Source: Geosiphon pyriformis (taxonomy: Eukaryota > Glomeromycota > Glomeromycetes > Archaeosporales > Geosiphonaceae). Taken from it: a stretch of 64,000 nucleotides of DNA. Position numbers and translations under genes: made by a program. Position 1 is the stretch's first letter; each line of letters opens with the position of its first letter. The stretch is taken from contig JAAOMT010000439.1 in assembly GCA_016748015.1 (NCBI GenBank), forward strand, positions 725,097 through 789,096, in the 5' to 3' direction. This document shows positions 25,042 through 35,341 of this stretch, one piece after another. The notes under the pieces are model-generated. The model was not told the origin of the DNA, searched no databases, and saw only the letters and a list, made by a program, of their open reading frames with translations.

Positions 25042-27108
25042 TCAGATAAAGTCCACTCGAATTTTATACACAGCCCTTAATGACCTACCAGATAGAGACA
25101 TTTGCGGTTTATGATATTTGCGGCCATGTTGCTCTCCCCACTTTTTTAAAACATCAAGACTACCATTACCCGAATCTGCAGGGCAATGCCAATAAAAATG
25201 ACTGAGCTCTGCCTTACAATCTTCCAAGAAGGTCTCTAATGTTTCAGCGTTGAAAATCCATCTTGTTAAATCCAAGTATCGCATTGTAGAAGGAAGGAAT
25301 GAACCCAATCTCTTCATGACTTGATCAGCCGCGACTAATCGATTCCATGAATCGGCTGCAATAACCAATCTCTCGAGTTTCTGCGAAGATCTTAAGAAAT
25401 CCATAAGTTCTTCGATAGTGGATTCGGTTTGAATATTGCTAGTTAGAGAAATAATGTTGGGACAATATAGTGCAAGAATCGAAACGGTGCCGCTATAGAA
25501 GAAGTCATTAACATCTAATAAGATTTCTTTTAATTGAAATCCAGACTTTTCAATCAGAAATTTCAATTCAGCAACCGGGGGATCTTCCTCTTCATAAACA
25601 TCTTCCCAATCATATTGGTTATCGACAAAATGAAAAGTGGTGAGACATGGAAAGCGGACATGAGTCAGAGGTAACATCAACACACTTGTCAATTGAATAT
25701 TGATCAGCTTGAGTGTCTCTAGATTTTGAAAAGTTGTCAATACCTCAATTGGGTCTCTATTTAGGAAGTAGCCACGTGCTAATTCTAGTTCTTTTAAAGA
25801 GTCTTTTTGACTTATTAACGAGAATACAATTGGGGATAAGTTATTGTATCCTGCGCTATAACTTAATCTGCGTAGTTTTTGCTGAGCCGAAATAAGTATC
25901 GCAGTCTCGACAGTAGTATTGCTACCTTCGCATTCAGAAATTTCAATTGCATCTAACTCACAGCAAAAGTTTTGGAGTTGCCCTATGAAACTAGACAAAT
26001 ATCGATTGCCAACATAGTGGAATTCTGAGAGCCGTTTCATACAGGCCTTGAATTCTGAATATTGCAGCATCTGGGTTACATACTCAGCAACGTTGATTGG
26101 CTGCATTCTTCTGATATAGGTTATATCCAGACTCAGATAATCTATACGCGGGGAATGCTGAAAAAACATTTTACATATCTCTTGTGTGAATAATATTTTT
26201 TTTCGTTCAGCCTCTTCCCCAAAGTTTATTTCATCAGAATCGTTCACCGATTCCTCTTCATTCAAAGTTAGCGCGGGAAAATCTCTATAAAAATCTTCAG
26301 ATTCCTGGGAAATATTGTCATCAAATTCTTCGTTCGAAATATACGGATCTTCGTATTCATTTATTTCTGGCCAGGACAGATTCGGAAAAGTTGAAGACTC
26401 ATCGGCCAAATTATATGATAACTCATGTTTAATCGCAAAGTCTCCCTCATTTAGCCAGGGCGGATTTTGATGTTTAACTTCCAGATTATTTGCCGGCTCA
26501 CACTCGACGATATCATCGCTCCAATTTTCTTCCCAGTCAGTTGTGATCTCACCTTCCTGTTTCCAATCACTTTTCTCTCCCGAGCGAGTCGTAGTCTCAC
26601 CTTCCTGTTTCCAATCACTTTTCTCGATTTTTTCTCCCCAATCCGTAATTTTCGTTGAATTCCCTTCCTCTTGCGCACCAATAATTTCAGCCCCATTTTC
26701 GTAAAATGGAGAGAAAGATGAAATATTGGACACATCTGATGACCATCTTGTGATCAAGTGATATAATTTGTAGAAGTCCAGTTCGCGTATAAAAGATGGA
26801 TAATCAAATAAAGGTGGATTTTTATAAATTTTCATAGTGACCATATCGATATCTAATTGTTTTTTGATACTATCATTGAGAAAAAATGTGTAGATGTAAA
26901 TAATTTTAGGATTAATGGTTGTTTTGAGGGTGATTGGTTTTCGCCAAAGTATTGGGACCACAGTGGCGCACCATTCTCGGTTCACATAAAGTAAGGATGT
27001 TAGTGTTATGAGGTCATCTTCGGGTATGAATGAGAATATCTTTTCCAGACATTCATGAGGCAGATATGGGATGCTATGATGTTTTCTTTCTAAAGTTTCT
27101 TTCGCCAT
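25042..27108 (-). CDS. F-box / leucine-rich-repeat protein
   Basis: An intronless 688-residue frame starts at ATG 27108. Residues 12-57 (SIPYLPHECLEKIFSFIP through ILWRKPI) form an F-box, the Skp1-binding module of SCF ubiquitin ligases. The C-terminal half (about 305-670) has leucine-rich segments such as LKELELARGYFLNRDP and LETLKLINIQ, the usual substrate-recognition part. Between them lies a Glu/Asp/Ser-rich insert (about 145-300) containing a 16-residue tandem duplication around EKSDWKQEGE. F-box genes of this type are greatly expanded in Rhizophagus (family knowledge). The substrate cannot be predicted. The upstream region is shared with the divergent gene starting at 28053. Confidence 0.85.
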   Translation of the reverse strand: MAKETLERKHHSIPYLPHECLEKIFSFIPEDDLITLTSLLYVNREWCATVVPILWRKPITLKTTINPKIIYIYTFFLNDSIKKQLDIDMVTMKIYKNPPLFDYPSFIRELDFYKLYHLITRWSSDVSNISSFSPFYENGAEIIGAQEEGNSTKITDWGEKIEKSDWKQEGETTTRSGEKSDWKQEGEITTDWEENWSDDIVECEPANNLEVKHQNPPWLNEGDFAIKHELSYNLADESSTFPNLSWPEINEYEDPYISNEEFDDNISQESEDFYRDFPALTLNEEESVNDSDEINFGEEAERKKILFTQEICKMFFQHSPRIDYLSLDITYIRRMQPINVAEYVTQMLQYSEFKACMKRLSEFHYVGNRYLSSFIGQLQNFCCELDAIEISECEGSNTTVETAILISAQQKLRRLSYSAGYNNLSPIVFSLISQKDSLKELELARGYFLNRDPIEVLTTFQNLETLKLINIQLTSVLMLPLTHVRFPCLTTFHFVDNQYDWEDVYEEEDPPVAELKFLIEKSGFQLKEILLDVNDFFYSGTVSILALYCPNIISLTSNIQTESTIEELMDFLRSSQKLERLVIAADSWNRLVAADQVMKRLGSFLPSTMRYLDLTRWIFNAETLETFLEDCKAELSHFYWHCPADSGNGSLDVLKKWGEQHGRKYHKPQMSLSGRSLRAVYKIRVDFI
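26547..26625. repeat. 48-nt in-frame tandem duplication inside the F-box gene
   Basis: A 31-nt string beginning TCTCACCTTCCTG occurs identically at 26547-26577 and 26595-26625, a period of 48 nt. This adds 16 residues per unit and keeps the frame. The perfect identity suggests a recent duplication. Confidence 0.85.
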
Positions 27109-28052
27109 TTTGTCAAAAATTCCCTTTAGTAGAAATTACAGAATGATGGAAAAGGATTTAGAAAGGATCACCATTCGCTTTTTGGATATCTCACTCCCCT
27201 TTATATGTGATTTAATGAATCAGCGATAATATTTTTAGTAAAATTCGAGCCTTTCCATGTGTAAGATTTGAGAGTTAGTCAAATAAAATACAGCGCAATT
27301 CACAGAGTTCAATCATGAACCATTACCTGTAACTTAAATCTTTAAATTATATGATTAGTTGTGATTAGTTCGATTTACTAGAAGATAATTGCTAAATGGT
27401 CAAATTTGTAGAGATCATTTAATCGTAAACGCCTATTTTAAAAAAGTTGGTTATTTTTGTACTTTGTTTTGGCCGTGTGATTATTGTGCTTGATTGGCCA
27501 ATGGCGACCAAGAGGAATATTTTTAAATAATTATTTTTAATCTTTTATGAACTGTGAAACTATTTAGAAGTACAATGCGTGACCGATTGCATTCAATCCA
27601 AAACTCAAGTTTTAGTTTTTAAAAAATATTGACAAAAATAACGAACGAGTTAGAAAGAGGGTGTTTTCTTTTTCAAGCTTGAATTTCACACTTCCTAGTC
27701 AAGTTATTTATTATTCAACGTCTTTTTTAAGTTTAAAATACGCGTTTAACAACCCAGAAGGACATACCCACAGTACAAGTTTTATTTGGTCGAGCTTTTC
27801 ACGTAAGAAACATAATCATCAAAACGATAAAAGGAATTGTACGTTTAGCTTTTGATGTGATTATAGAAGAGAATAAGACAACTAAAATGAGAGGAAATTC
27901 CTTCACTGAGTTTTGGCCAGTGAAATTTAGTTTCTTTATACAGTCTGGGTTTTTTATTGGGGTCGTTTCACTCAAGATAATGATATTTGAACTTGACAGG
28001 AAGACAAAAGCTGAATAAGAAATTTTGTGTCGATTCTCTCAATTTTTTTGAA
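27109..28052. promoter_or_regulatory. Intergenic region between divergent genes
   Basis: About 0.94 kb separates the ATG of the minus-strand F-box gene from the ATG of the plus-strand HTH-like gene. No coding exon is supported; a 64-codon frame at 27661-27855 lacks an ATG start. No clear TATA box was identified. The region probably contains both promoters. Confidence 0.4.
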
Positions 28053-29252
28053 ATGAGTGACTCGGAGGAGTCTGGCCGTGATATGGATCCAAATATTGCC
28101 TCGGAAATCTTCAACAAGACTGCGGAGGTGGGTAACAACCTTGTTTGTATAAGGTCAATGGTTGCCAATTTTTACAATCTTTAAATTCTATTATCAAGTT
28201 CGTGAGTAGTACTCATATTCCCATTTTAAAATACTTGAAAGGTGATTCGAGCTTATGATAATGCGTTTGGGGCATCTGTAAAAGCATCCCAAGCATTTTT
28301 TGACTTGCAAACAATTCTACCGCCATGCATGCGTATGGGAGTAATAACTGGGATCCCACCGACAAGTGGAATGGAATCGGCTTCTGGTGAACAATACATG
28401 ATTCCTCAACCACCTACATTATTATCAATTCCAACACAAATACCAAAACCGTCAAAAGTTACCACAAATAAAATTCCTTCTAGCACCAAAAAAAAATCAC
28501 GCAAAGTTCCTTATTCAAAATCTAAACCTCTTCAGCCTTCCGGGAATTCTGCTGCCACTGCAATGATAGGTGAGCCATCATCTTCATCTTCATCAACCAC
28601 TTTTGAGGTCGTGAAGAAATCCAAATCCAGATCATCATCATCGAAATCGAGAGGTTCAAAGTCTAATAGCGGAGCCGATAATGTATCATCAGCTGAGCTT
28701 GATCCGGATGAACAAGTTTTATACGAGGCGGAATTGCTTGCTTCGTTTCAGACTTGTTATGAACGTCGTATTACGCATGATAAGATTTCTCAGAAACAAT
28801 TGGCTCACGAATTGAATAATCTTTCGAATGGTACCACTGCCGTAGTACAAGGTACAATGTCTAAATTAATTCGAGGTATCGCAGTGCCAAAAGATACAGC
28901 AATAGTTGCCGCTCTCAAGAAATGGATTGTCCATGAGAATTCGAAAGCAGCAGAATATGCTCAAATAGAACAAGAGAAAGAGGAGAAAGAATATCAGGAA
29001 TATAAGGAGCATAAAGGGAGTCAGAATATCAAGGATGAAGATGAGGAAGAGGAAGAGGAAGAGGAGGAGGAGGAGGAGGAGGAAGTTGATGATATTGAGG
29101 AAGTTGAAGATATTGAGGAAGAGGAGGAGGAAGAGCAGGAGCAAGAGGAAAAAGAGGAGGAGCAAGAGGAAAAGGAAGAAGAGAAAGGAGAGGAGATTAA
29201 CGGGGATATTAAAGAACAAGAAGACCAAGAAATGGAGGAAGAGGACGATTAA
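28053..29252 (+). CDS. HTH-like protein with long acidic tail
   Basis: Predicted exons 28053-28127 and 28242-29252, with a 114-nt intron (donor GAG/GTGGGT, acceptor GAAAG), encode 361 residues. The junction gives NKTAEVIRAYDNAFG. A second possible splice (GTGG/GTAACA to CGAG/CT) also keeps the frame. Residues 1-60 look helical; 60-170 are Pro/Ser/Lys-rich and basic. Residues about 178-260 contain ISQKQLAHEL and MSKLIRGIAVPKD, whose pattern resembles an XRE/Cro-type helix-turn-helix (two helices, then a Ser/Arg recognition helix). The C-terminus, from about 290, is almost pure Glu/Asp. Together they suggest a nuclear DNA- or chromatin-binding protein, which is an inference. The acidic tail is encoded by a purine-only GA-rich repeat. 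Confidence 0.7.
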
Positions 29253-30837
29253 TTCATGCACACTGGGAGATCCGTTAGGGAAAAAAGAAGATTTTGAAAG
29301 AATGAGATTTCGAAAATGAAAAGTTGGACTATTAATACCTTCTCAATTTAATAATTCGAACTCCTATAAAGGATGAAAAAGGCATTATTTATCTCCGAAA
29401 TTTAGTTGCCACAATCCCTTTTGAAAAAAGCTGAACATTGTTAGTTAACCTGGTGAATTTTGGACATAACGATATTATTACAATGTAATTTTTACGATTT
29501 TCCCATATATCTTTTTTCATCTCCATTTGACCAATTCTCTATCAATGGATTTGACATGAAATATTAAAAATCTAATAGCGATTCTTATAGGAATCATACA
29601 AAAACAAAATCTTGGTTATTAATTCTTAATTTGTAAAACATTTGTGTAATGAATGAAAGCGATCAAAAAAAATCAAGTTCCTAGCCAATATAATTCTTTT
29701 CATAATTGATGAATAGTTTATTATCTGGGCCTTATGAAATCTCATTTGATTTTATTTCTTGTGCAAAATAAAAGATATTCCTACTTAACAATGACAATTT
29801 TTTTGAAGTATATGATTTTATACACAAATTGGTTTATTTTGTAAGTTGTAAATTTTCAAAAATATGATGAATAATAAAATATTCATTTGTTTTAAAAAAT
29901 ATATATTTTAAAAATAATGTTAAATTAAACTTATGCTAAAATTCAAATTTATTATTAAATTTAAACCAAAATATTATAAAATATTTTTCAAAATTAATTT
30001 GTTATATAAAGTATAATAACAATTAAAATTATAAACAAACAAATTATTGTAATGAATAAAAATTTTAATTTTAATTTTTTGAATATAAATCTGAATTATG
30101 AAACTTTTATTAATAAAAAATTTTGGTTTGATTATTATTTAACACAATTATTAATAAAGCTAAATTAAAAACATATAAATAAATAATAATAATAATTATA
30201 TTTAATAAAAAAATATAAACATAAAATATATCGGCGTAAAAAACCAAACTTGCAAAAAACAGCTTTTATAATTATAATTTAAATACCTGAAATTTGATTG
30301 AGAAAAATTTTTTTATGCAATTATTTAGTTCTCCACTTTCATTTACCAATTCTTAATTAAAAATATTACGGTTCAATAACTTCAAAGTTTTTATTGTAAA
30401 AAACCCACACTTTGAATAGCATAAATTAATTTTTGTTTGATTAATTGTTCGAGCATCAACATTTTTAAGACCTCCAATGATTTATGATTGAGAAAATCCT
30501 ATACCATTGTTTGTTTTGAAAGAATAAAAACAAAACTTGGGTGGAAAATACTTGATACTAGTACTTATGTTAAAAAATTATCAATTGGTTGATCCATTTT
30601 TTTTACACATCTTAAATTAGGCTAGCCTGTTTTTCGAAAATTTTGTCAATCCTTTGCTTTGGTTACTACCGCCAATTTTACGTAGAAACAGGTATTTTGA
30701 GGTCTATAGTTATGCTGTTCATTTGACAAGGAAAGTTCCGACCATGTCTAACTTATGTATTTTGCTCAAGAAGAACAATCGATTATCTAACCAACTTTTA
30801 AACCTATTTGGAGCTCGCATTTCTTCCCTTTCAGAAA
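29253..30837. other. Intergenic, AT-rich
   Basis: No supported gene. The first 500 nt are the 3' flank of the acidic-tail gene; 29800-30300 is strongly AT-rich. The last part leads into the NELF-C/D gene and is probably its promoter and 5' leader. A 65-codon frame ending at 30851 is not in frame with the NELF exons. Confidence 0.5.
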
Positions 30838-33765
30838 ATGGTAAAGTCTGATAGATTTTTTTGGCAAAATTAAAATCCAATTGGCATTCACAATTGTTGA
30901 TAACTTATTTTCAGAGCAAACCGTTGGACAAAATACGTCCCTATTTGAAAAGATCAGGTTTTTCATTTTTTTTATATGACCACGAAATTATTCAACGAGT
31001 CTGATATCCATGGCCGAATTTAGATGCCATTTTGGAGCCTAATGTGACCGATCTTGTCGACTTATTCCTTGAAAATTCTGGCGAACCCTCTGATCTTCTT
31101 GATTGCCTTGCCAACAGTTATGAAGGTACAACTGAGGAAATCAAGCTGCTCCTAGCAATTTTTGGCGAATTCAGTATAGAGAAAGCACAAGAAGCGATTC
31201 AAGACTCTGTTCAAGAGGTGCTATTAAACAGCTTTCACAATGTGAATGTCGAGAATTGTATGGAATCCAACCCTGAGGTAGATTTTATCATATATTCTTT
31301 AAAAATTCAACAACAGAGGTTTATTTCATCTTACACCTGTTCCGAGTTGATTATTTGTTCAGCGTTTAAGACCAACGGTTGAATTGATTGAAAGTCCCTA
31401 TTGGCGTAATGTCTTGTACAAACTTTCAGAAAAATTTCCTGCAAACACATTTCTCAACACCCTTATCAAGGTATGTGAAATGATCCCGCTTTTACTCTTA
31501 TTTATAGATTGGGATGTCAATCGGTTTCTTACCTATTATAGGCAATTTCGGACAAAGGATTAACCCAAGAGATTCAACATCTTCCCGCCACCTCCGCATA
31601 TGCTGGAGTTCATTTAAAGGTGATCCTTGACCTGTTGAATAAGATAATAATGGCCGATGATTTTGAAGTGGAAAAACTTTTACCCGATTTAGTGGTAATT
31701 TATGAGGAAAAAATAATCATTCCTTTAATACGTAGTATCAATTACATTTTAAAATCTGGCTTTTCCTCAGGAAACGGTCAGTTTACAGCCTCACTCTTAT
31801 TTGCTCACACAAGCATTGCTTAAAAGTTTATCCAAAGAGAAAGGAGGATATCCTTTACGCAAGATATCCAAAGAATTGGAGAAAGCTGTTTCTGCAATCC
31901 ATAAAGGTTATGACCCCAACGCAAGGAAAGTAGAATTATCACCACTTTAATTCCTGCTGAAATTACTCAACTTTGAGTTTATACTAATTTTCTTATTTCC
32001 AACAGGCCAGATTTTATTGTCTCACTTCGAAATTTGTTAAACAATGCACCTGTTGCAGTTTCAGGGGCGATTGCACGCTTGCCACCTACTCCTGGTGATG
32101 TGGTTTGGGTAAGGCATAAAAATCTACGAAATTTCTTATTTTTCATGATACCATTTGAATAATTATTTTTGGTGTCAGCTTCATAAGACCTACTCAACAA
32201 CTACACCGCCACCATCTCCTATATTTTTACGCGATCCTGAGCTGCTAAGTAAGCGCACCAAACGAATTTAATTTCTGAATCAAGATTGTTTAACAGATTG
32301 GATCTAAAAATATTCTATTTCAATTCAACAGATTATTTGATGACGACTATTTTTGTTCCAAATCCTAAATCGGCACAATTAAAAGATGATTTAAGATCAA
32401 AATACCTTCATTTAATTGCCTTTGCCGCCAGTGCGAAAGATACTGAGGCTGACACGGTATAGGATCCTAAATTTATCTTAAATGGTATACGACATTACTG
32501 AATATTCCATGTGATACCACTCCCCTTCTCAGGTAGATATCAGCAAAGTTGAGGAAACCAGTAAAATACTTAAAAGACTTGAAGCTGCCATCGGGAAAAA
32601 AAGTTCGACTGGATCTGAATTAAATTCCGTCATTACCGAAGTTCTTGATTATATTCAGTATGCATAACTTTTCTTTTTCTACATTAAGTTTCTTGATGTA
32701 ACTTTTTTTTTACATTACCATTTCAGTCTACCAGTGGCTTCTATGGCATTGATATTTTGGTGTCGTTATCTTCTTCTCGAGACCCCCTTTTACGAAAAGC
32801 ATTTTAAGCCTAAAGAACCTACTCGACCACATTTACTATTGGAAGAGGTTATTATCAACTAGAATTCTTTTTTTTTTCATTTATTCAACATTAAAGAGAG
32901 AATCTCATTACTGCAAGAATTTTCTCTTTAGATTGCTTCTCGGCATCCATTGCAGCGTCCGCATATTTTTGCTCTTTTTGCTGATAATCTCCTAATTCAG
33001 AGCCGATCCTTGTCACCTGAAATATTGGTTAGTCTTAATCATTTGCTCCAGATTATTATGATTATTTGGTAATTAACATATTTCCATTTTAAAAAGACGG
33101 CTATTCGTAAACAGCTTTTTGACCGAATGGTAGTTCTGGTAGTGGAATTTGGTTACGTTATTCCCGTGCTGCAGTATATGGAAAGTAATGCAAAACGTTT
33201 GATCGAGGAAAATCAATTATTTTATTTTGTACGCAAGGTAAGAAAAAAATTTTTTATTGGAGCCATATGCTGCCGTCGTGTCTATTCGGTAAATCATATC
33301 TCTGCATACTTAGATTCTCGAGCAGGCAGAGGCTCCTTATTCCTCTCAGTTCTTTGAACATATGTTAAATTTGATTGAGCAGGTGGAAGTAAATTTAGAA
33401 AGTGGATTGGAAACCAAGCCGATTACCAAACAATTTTTAGGTAAGTGGATGGAATCCATTAGTTTTCTACCTGTCTTTGTCAATCGTCTCGATAAAATAG
33501 TGTTTTGCATCGTAAAATTTGCATGCAAAAGTTCATGTTTGAAAATATTAAAAGAAAATCGATGCCTAAGGAAAGCAACTTCCATGACTTTATGTGAGAT
33601 TCTTTTTGAACCCATCAGGGAACTGCTGATAATTGTTAACACAACGACTTACAAGAACACGTTATGCCAAATTTGAATACCTTTATGAAAAGCCCCTCAG
33701 ATATTATCTTATTAAAGATGACTATAAATAATGGATTGGTAGCCAAAAAAACTGGGGTAGACTAA
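30838..33765 (+). CDS. NELFCD: NELF-C/D (TH1) subunit of the negative elongation factor
   Basis: Fifteen exons were assembled by hand: 30838-30840, 30915-30957, 31024-31277, 31363-31470, 31542-31694, 31771-31906, 32011-32108, 32179-32248, 32332-32456, 32533-32657, 32727-32847, 32932-33027, 33097-33237, 33314-33440 and 33656-33765. They join in frame to 569 residues; animal NELF-C/D has about 580-590. Similarity to the TH1 family runs along the whole length: RSDAILEPN near the N-terminus, YWRNVLYKLSEKFP, SKYLHLIAFAAS (311-322), LFDRMVVLVVEFGYVIPV (451-468) and APYSSQFF (498-504). NELF binds RNA polymerase II with DSIF and holds it in promoter-proximal pausing; the C/D subunit forms the core with NELF-A and bridges to NELF-B. 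The initiator ATG is alone in exon 1, directly before a GTAAAG donor. Weak points are the donors GTTTTT (exon 2) and GTTATG (exon 6) and the last junction. Confidence 0.85.
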
Positions 33766-33829
33766 TCAGTATGGTTTCGAATCTGCGTCTTAAACATTTG
33801 AAGCAAATTAAGTGCATGATGAACGGATT

Positions 33830-34520
33830 AAATTTTTACTGGTGGAGTAACCATCACGTGTCGCCATTACCAATAGATATTTATTAATGATATATTTCAT
33901 CCATGCAGAAAACGCCCCAGAGTTCTCGGAGGGTTCATCGGCCCAAAAGACATTGGAAAGATTGCAGGGTATTTTTTCCCGATGAGATCAAGCTATCGTG
34001 TCCCTGCCGCCTCAGTTATGGATCATCATCTCCCTGCCGATCGTGATGGAACGCGCGCATCTTTCAATCTATTCCGGTCGTCGAATTATTTTCGACTTTA
34101 ATTAATTGCATTTTTAACACATCATATTTCTCTTCCTAGATTTGATGTCTTTGATATAACACTTTCCCGATTTCTTTTTGATGCATTCCAAGGAAATACA
34201 AAAGGTGAATAGAGGAAAAATAATTATTACTGACAACATTGAGTTTAATTCATGACGCGAAAAGTTCTATGAATTTGAAACTGATCCTCCAGTCATATCA
34301 AGGGGATCAATAGGTAGCCTTTTGGAAACCGAGATCAACCCCAGAAAAAAGATATATGTCGTAAAAAAAGAGGTATGTATACATAACTTCAAAGAAGGGC
34401 TATTTAAAAAAAGGAATAAATTTTTGAAAAAGGAAAGCAAAGAAAGTATTAAACAAAAAGATTTAGGGTTGGCAAGAGATGTATACATACAAAAAGTATT
34501 TGATCGGCTGAGATGAAATT
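33830..34520 (+). other. Coding-like fragments, gene model unresolved
   Basis: Several short stretches read like protein on the plus strand: a segment from about 33909 (ENAPEFSEGSSAQKTLERL, then a TGA), one from about 34140 (FDVFDITLSRFLFDAFQG) and one from about 34268 (EFETDPPVISRGSIGSLLE) ending at a good GTATGT donor at 34373. I could not join them into one frame with canonical splice sites. They may be exons of an unrecognised gene, or a decayed gene. No family was recognised. Confidence 0.35.
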
Positions 34521-34702
34521 TGAGAGCAAGAATTATAGTACAGCATCCGGCATACCAGGCAATATCATCTTGAACTTTCTCTTAGGATCGAACAAAAGAT
34601 AGATGAGAACGAAGCGTAAAACTCAATATTAAATAACCAATTATATTTTTGTGGCCGGTTTTTAACACGAGAGACCAGAGACTTAAAGAGCAGGATTTGG
34701 AT

Positions 34703-35341
34703 TTATAATATCTGAGCATCTCCATCCCATATTTTTGGTTCGGGGGGTGAATATGGTTCGCTCACTTCATCCGAGCCCAAGGGAAATCCCCATTGAGTAT
34801 GCAAGTGAGCAGAAGCTTGTCGAATGTCTTCTCGGTGTTCTGGGGTTAAAAATTGTGCTAAAGGATCTCTTTGAGTCGTATCATTGAGATCATCAGTATC
34901 ATTGATTGTATAGATATTTCCATCAATTTCTTGATCGACGCTTCCAATGACCTGTTCATTTATATTTCCATTTTGATGGGCGAATTTACACTCTTCCCCA
35001 TACCTACAATATCCTTTAACAAAAAAACGACACTGCGTAAAACTTTTAGGGTGTGGTAACAGTCCATATGTCGGTACTGAGACGGGAGCACCGTTATCAT
35101 GAGAATATCTACATATAAGACCGTACCGGCAAATACCCTTTTGAAAGAAACGACATAAGAGTTTTTGAGCTGGTATGGCCGCTGAATTTGCTTCTGTTAC
35201 AAGCTTGGATTCTTGAGAGGTCACTTGGCAAAACTCGTCATCCACTTGCTTTTGAAAAGTCTGATCAACTTGCTCTGCTGGAAGCTCTCCTTCCTCTTGT
35301 TCTTCGGTTTCCGGATTTTCGTTATGATCGTCGGCTTGCAT
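34703..35341 (-). CDS. CCCH zinc-finger protein with two fingers
   Basis: A 212-residue frame from ATG 35341. After an acidic N-terminus (residues 1-60, Glu/Gln-rich), two fingers of the form C-x7-C-x5-C-x3-H follow: CRFFQKGICRYGLICRYSH and CRFFVKGYCRYGEECKFAH, separated by about 27 residues. CCCH fingers of this spacing usually bind RNA or act in mRNA processing and decay. The C-terminus (LTPEHREDIRQASAHLH through SPPEP) has no known domain, and no RING finger is seen, which argues against a full makorin. The frame remains open two codons upstream of the ATG behind an AG, so an upstream exon cannot be excluded. It ends about 0.9 kb from the 3' end of the NELF gene (convergent). Confidence 0.75.
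   Translation of the reverse strand: MQADDHNENPETEEQEEGELPAEQVDQTFQKQVDDEFCQVTSQESKLVTEANSAAIPAQKLLCRFFQKGICRYGLICRYSHDNGAPVSVPTYGLLPHPKSFTQCRFFVKGYCRYGEECKFAHQNGNINEQVIGSVDQEIDGNIYTINDTDDLNDTTQRDPLAQFLTPEHREDIRQASAHLHTQWGFPLGSDEVSEPYSPPEPKIWDGDAQIL

Noticed and set aside
28866-29261. Leucine/phenylalanine-rich minus-strand frame of 131 codons
   Set aside because: Antisense shadow of the Glu/Asp-rich tail of the plus-strand gene.
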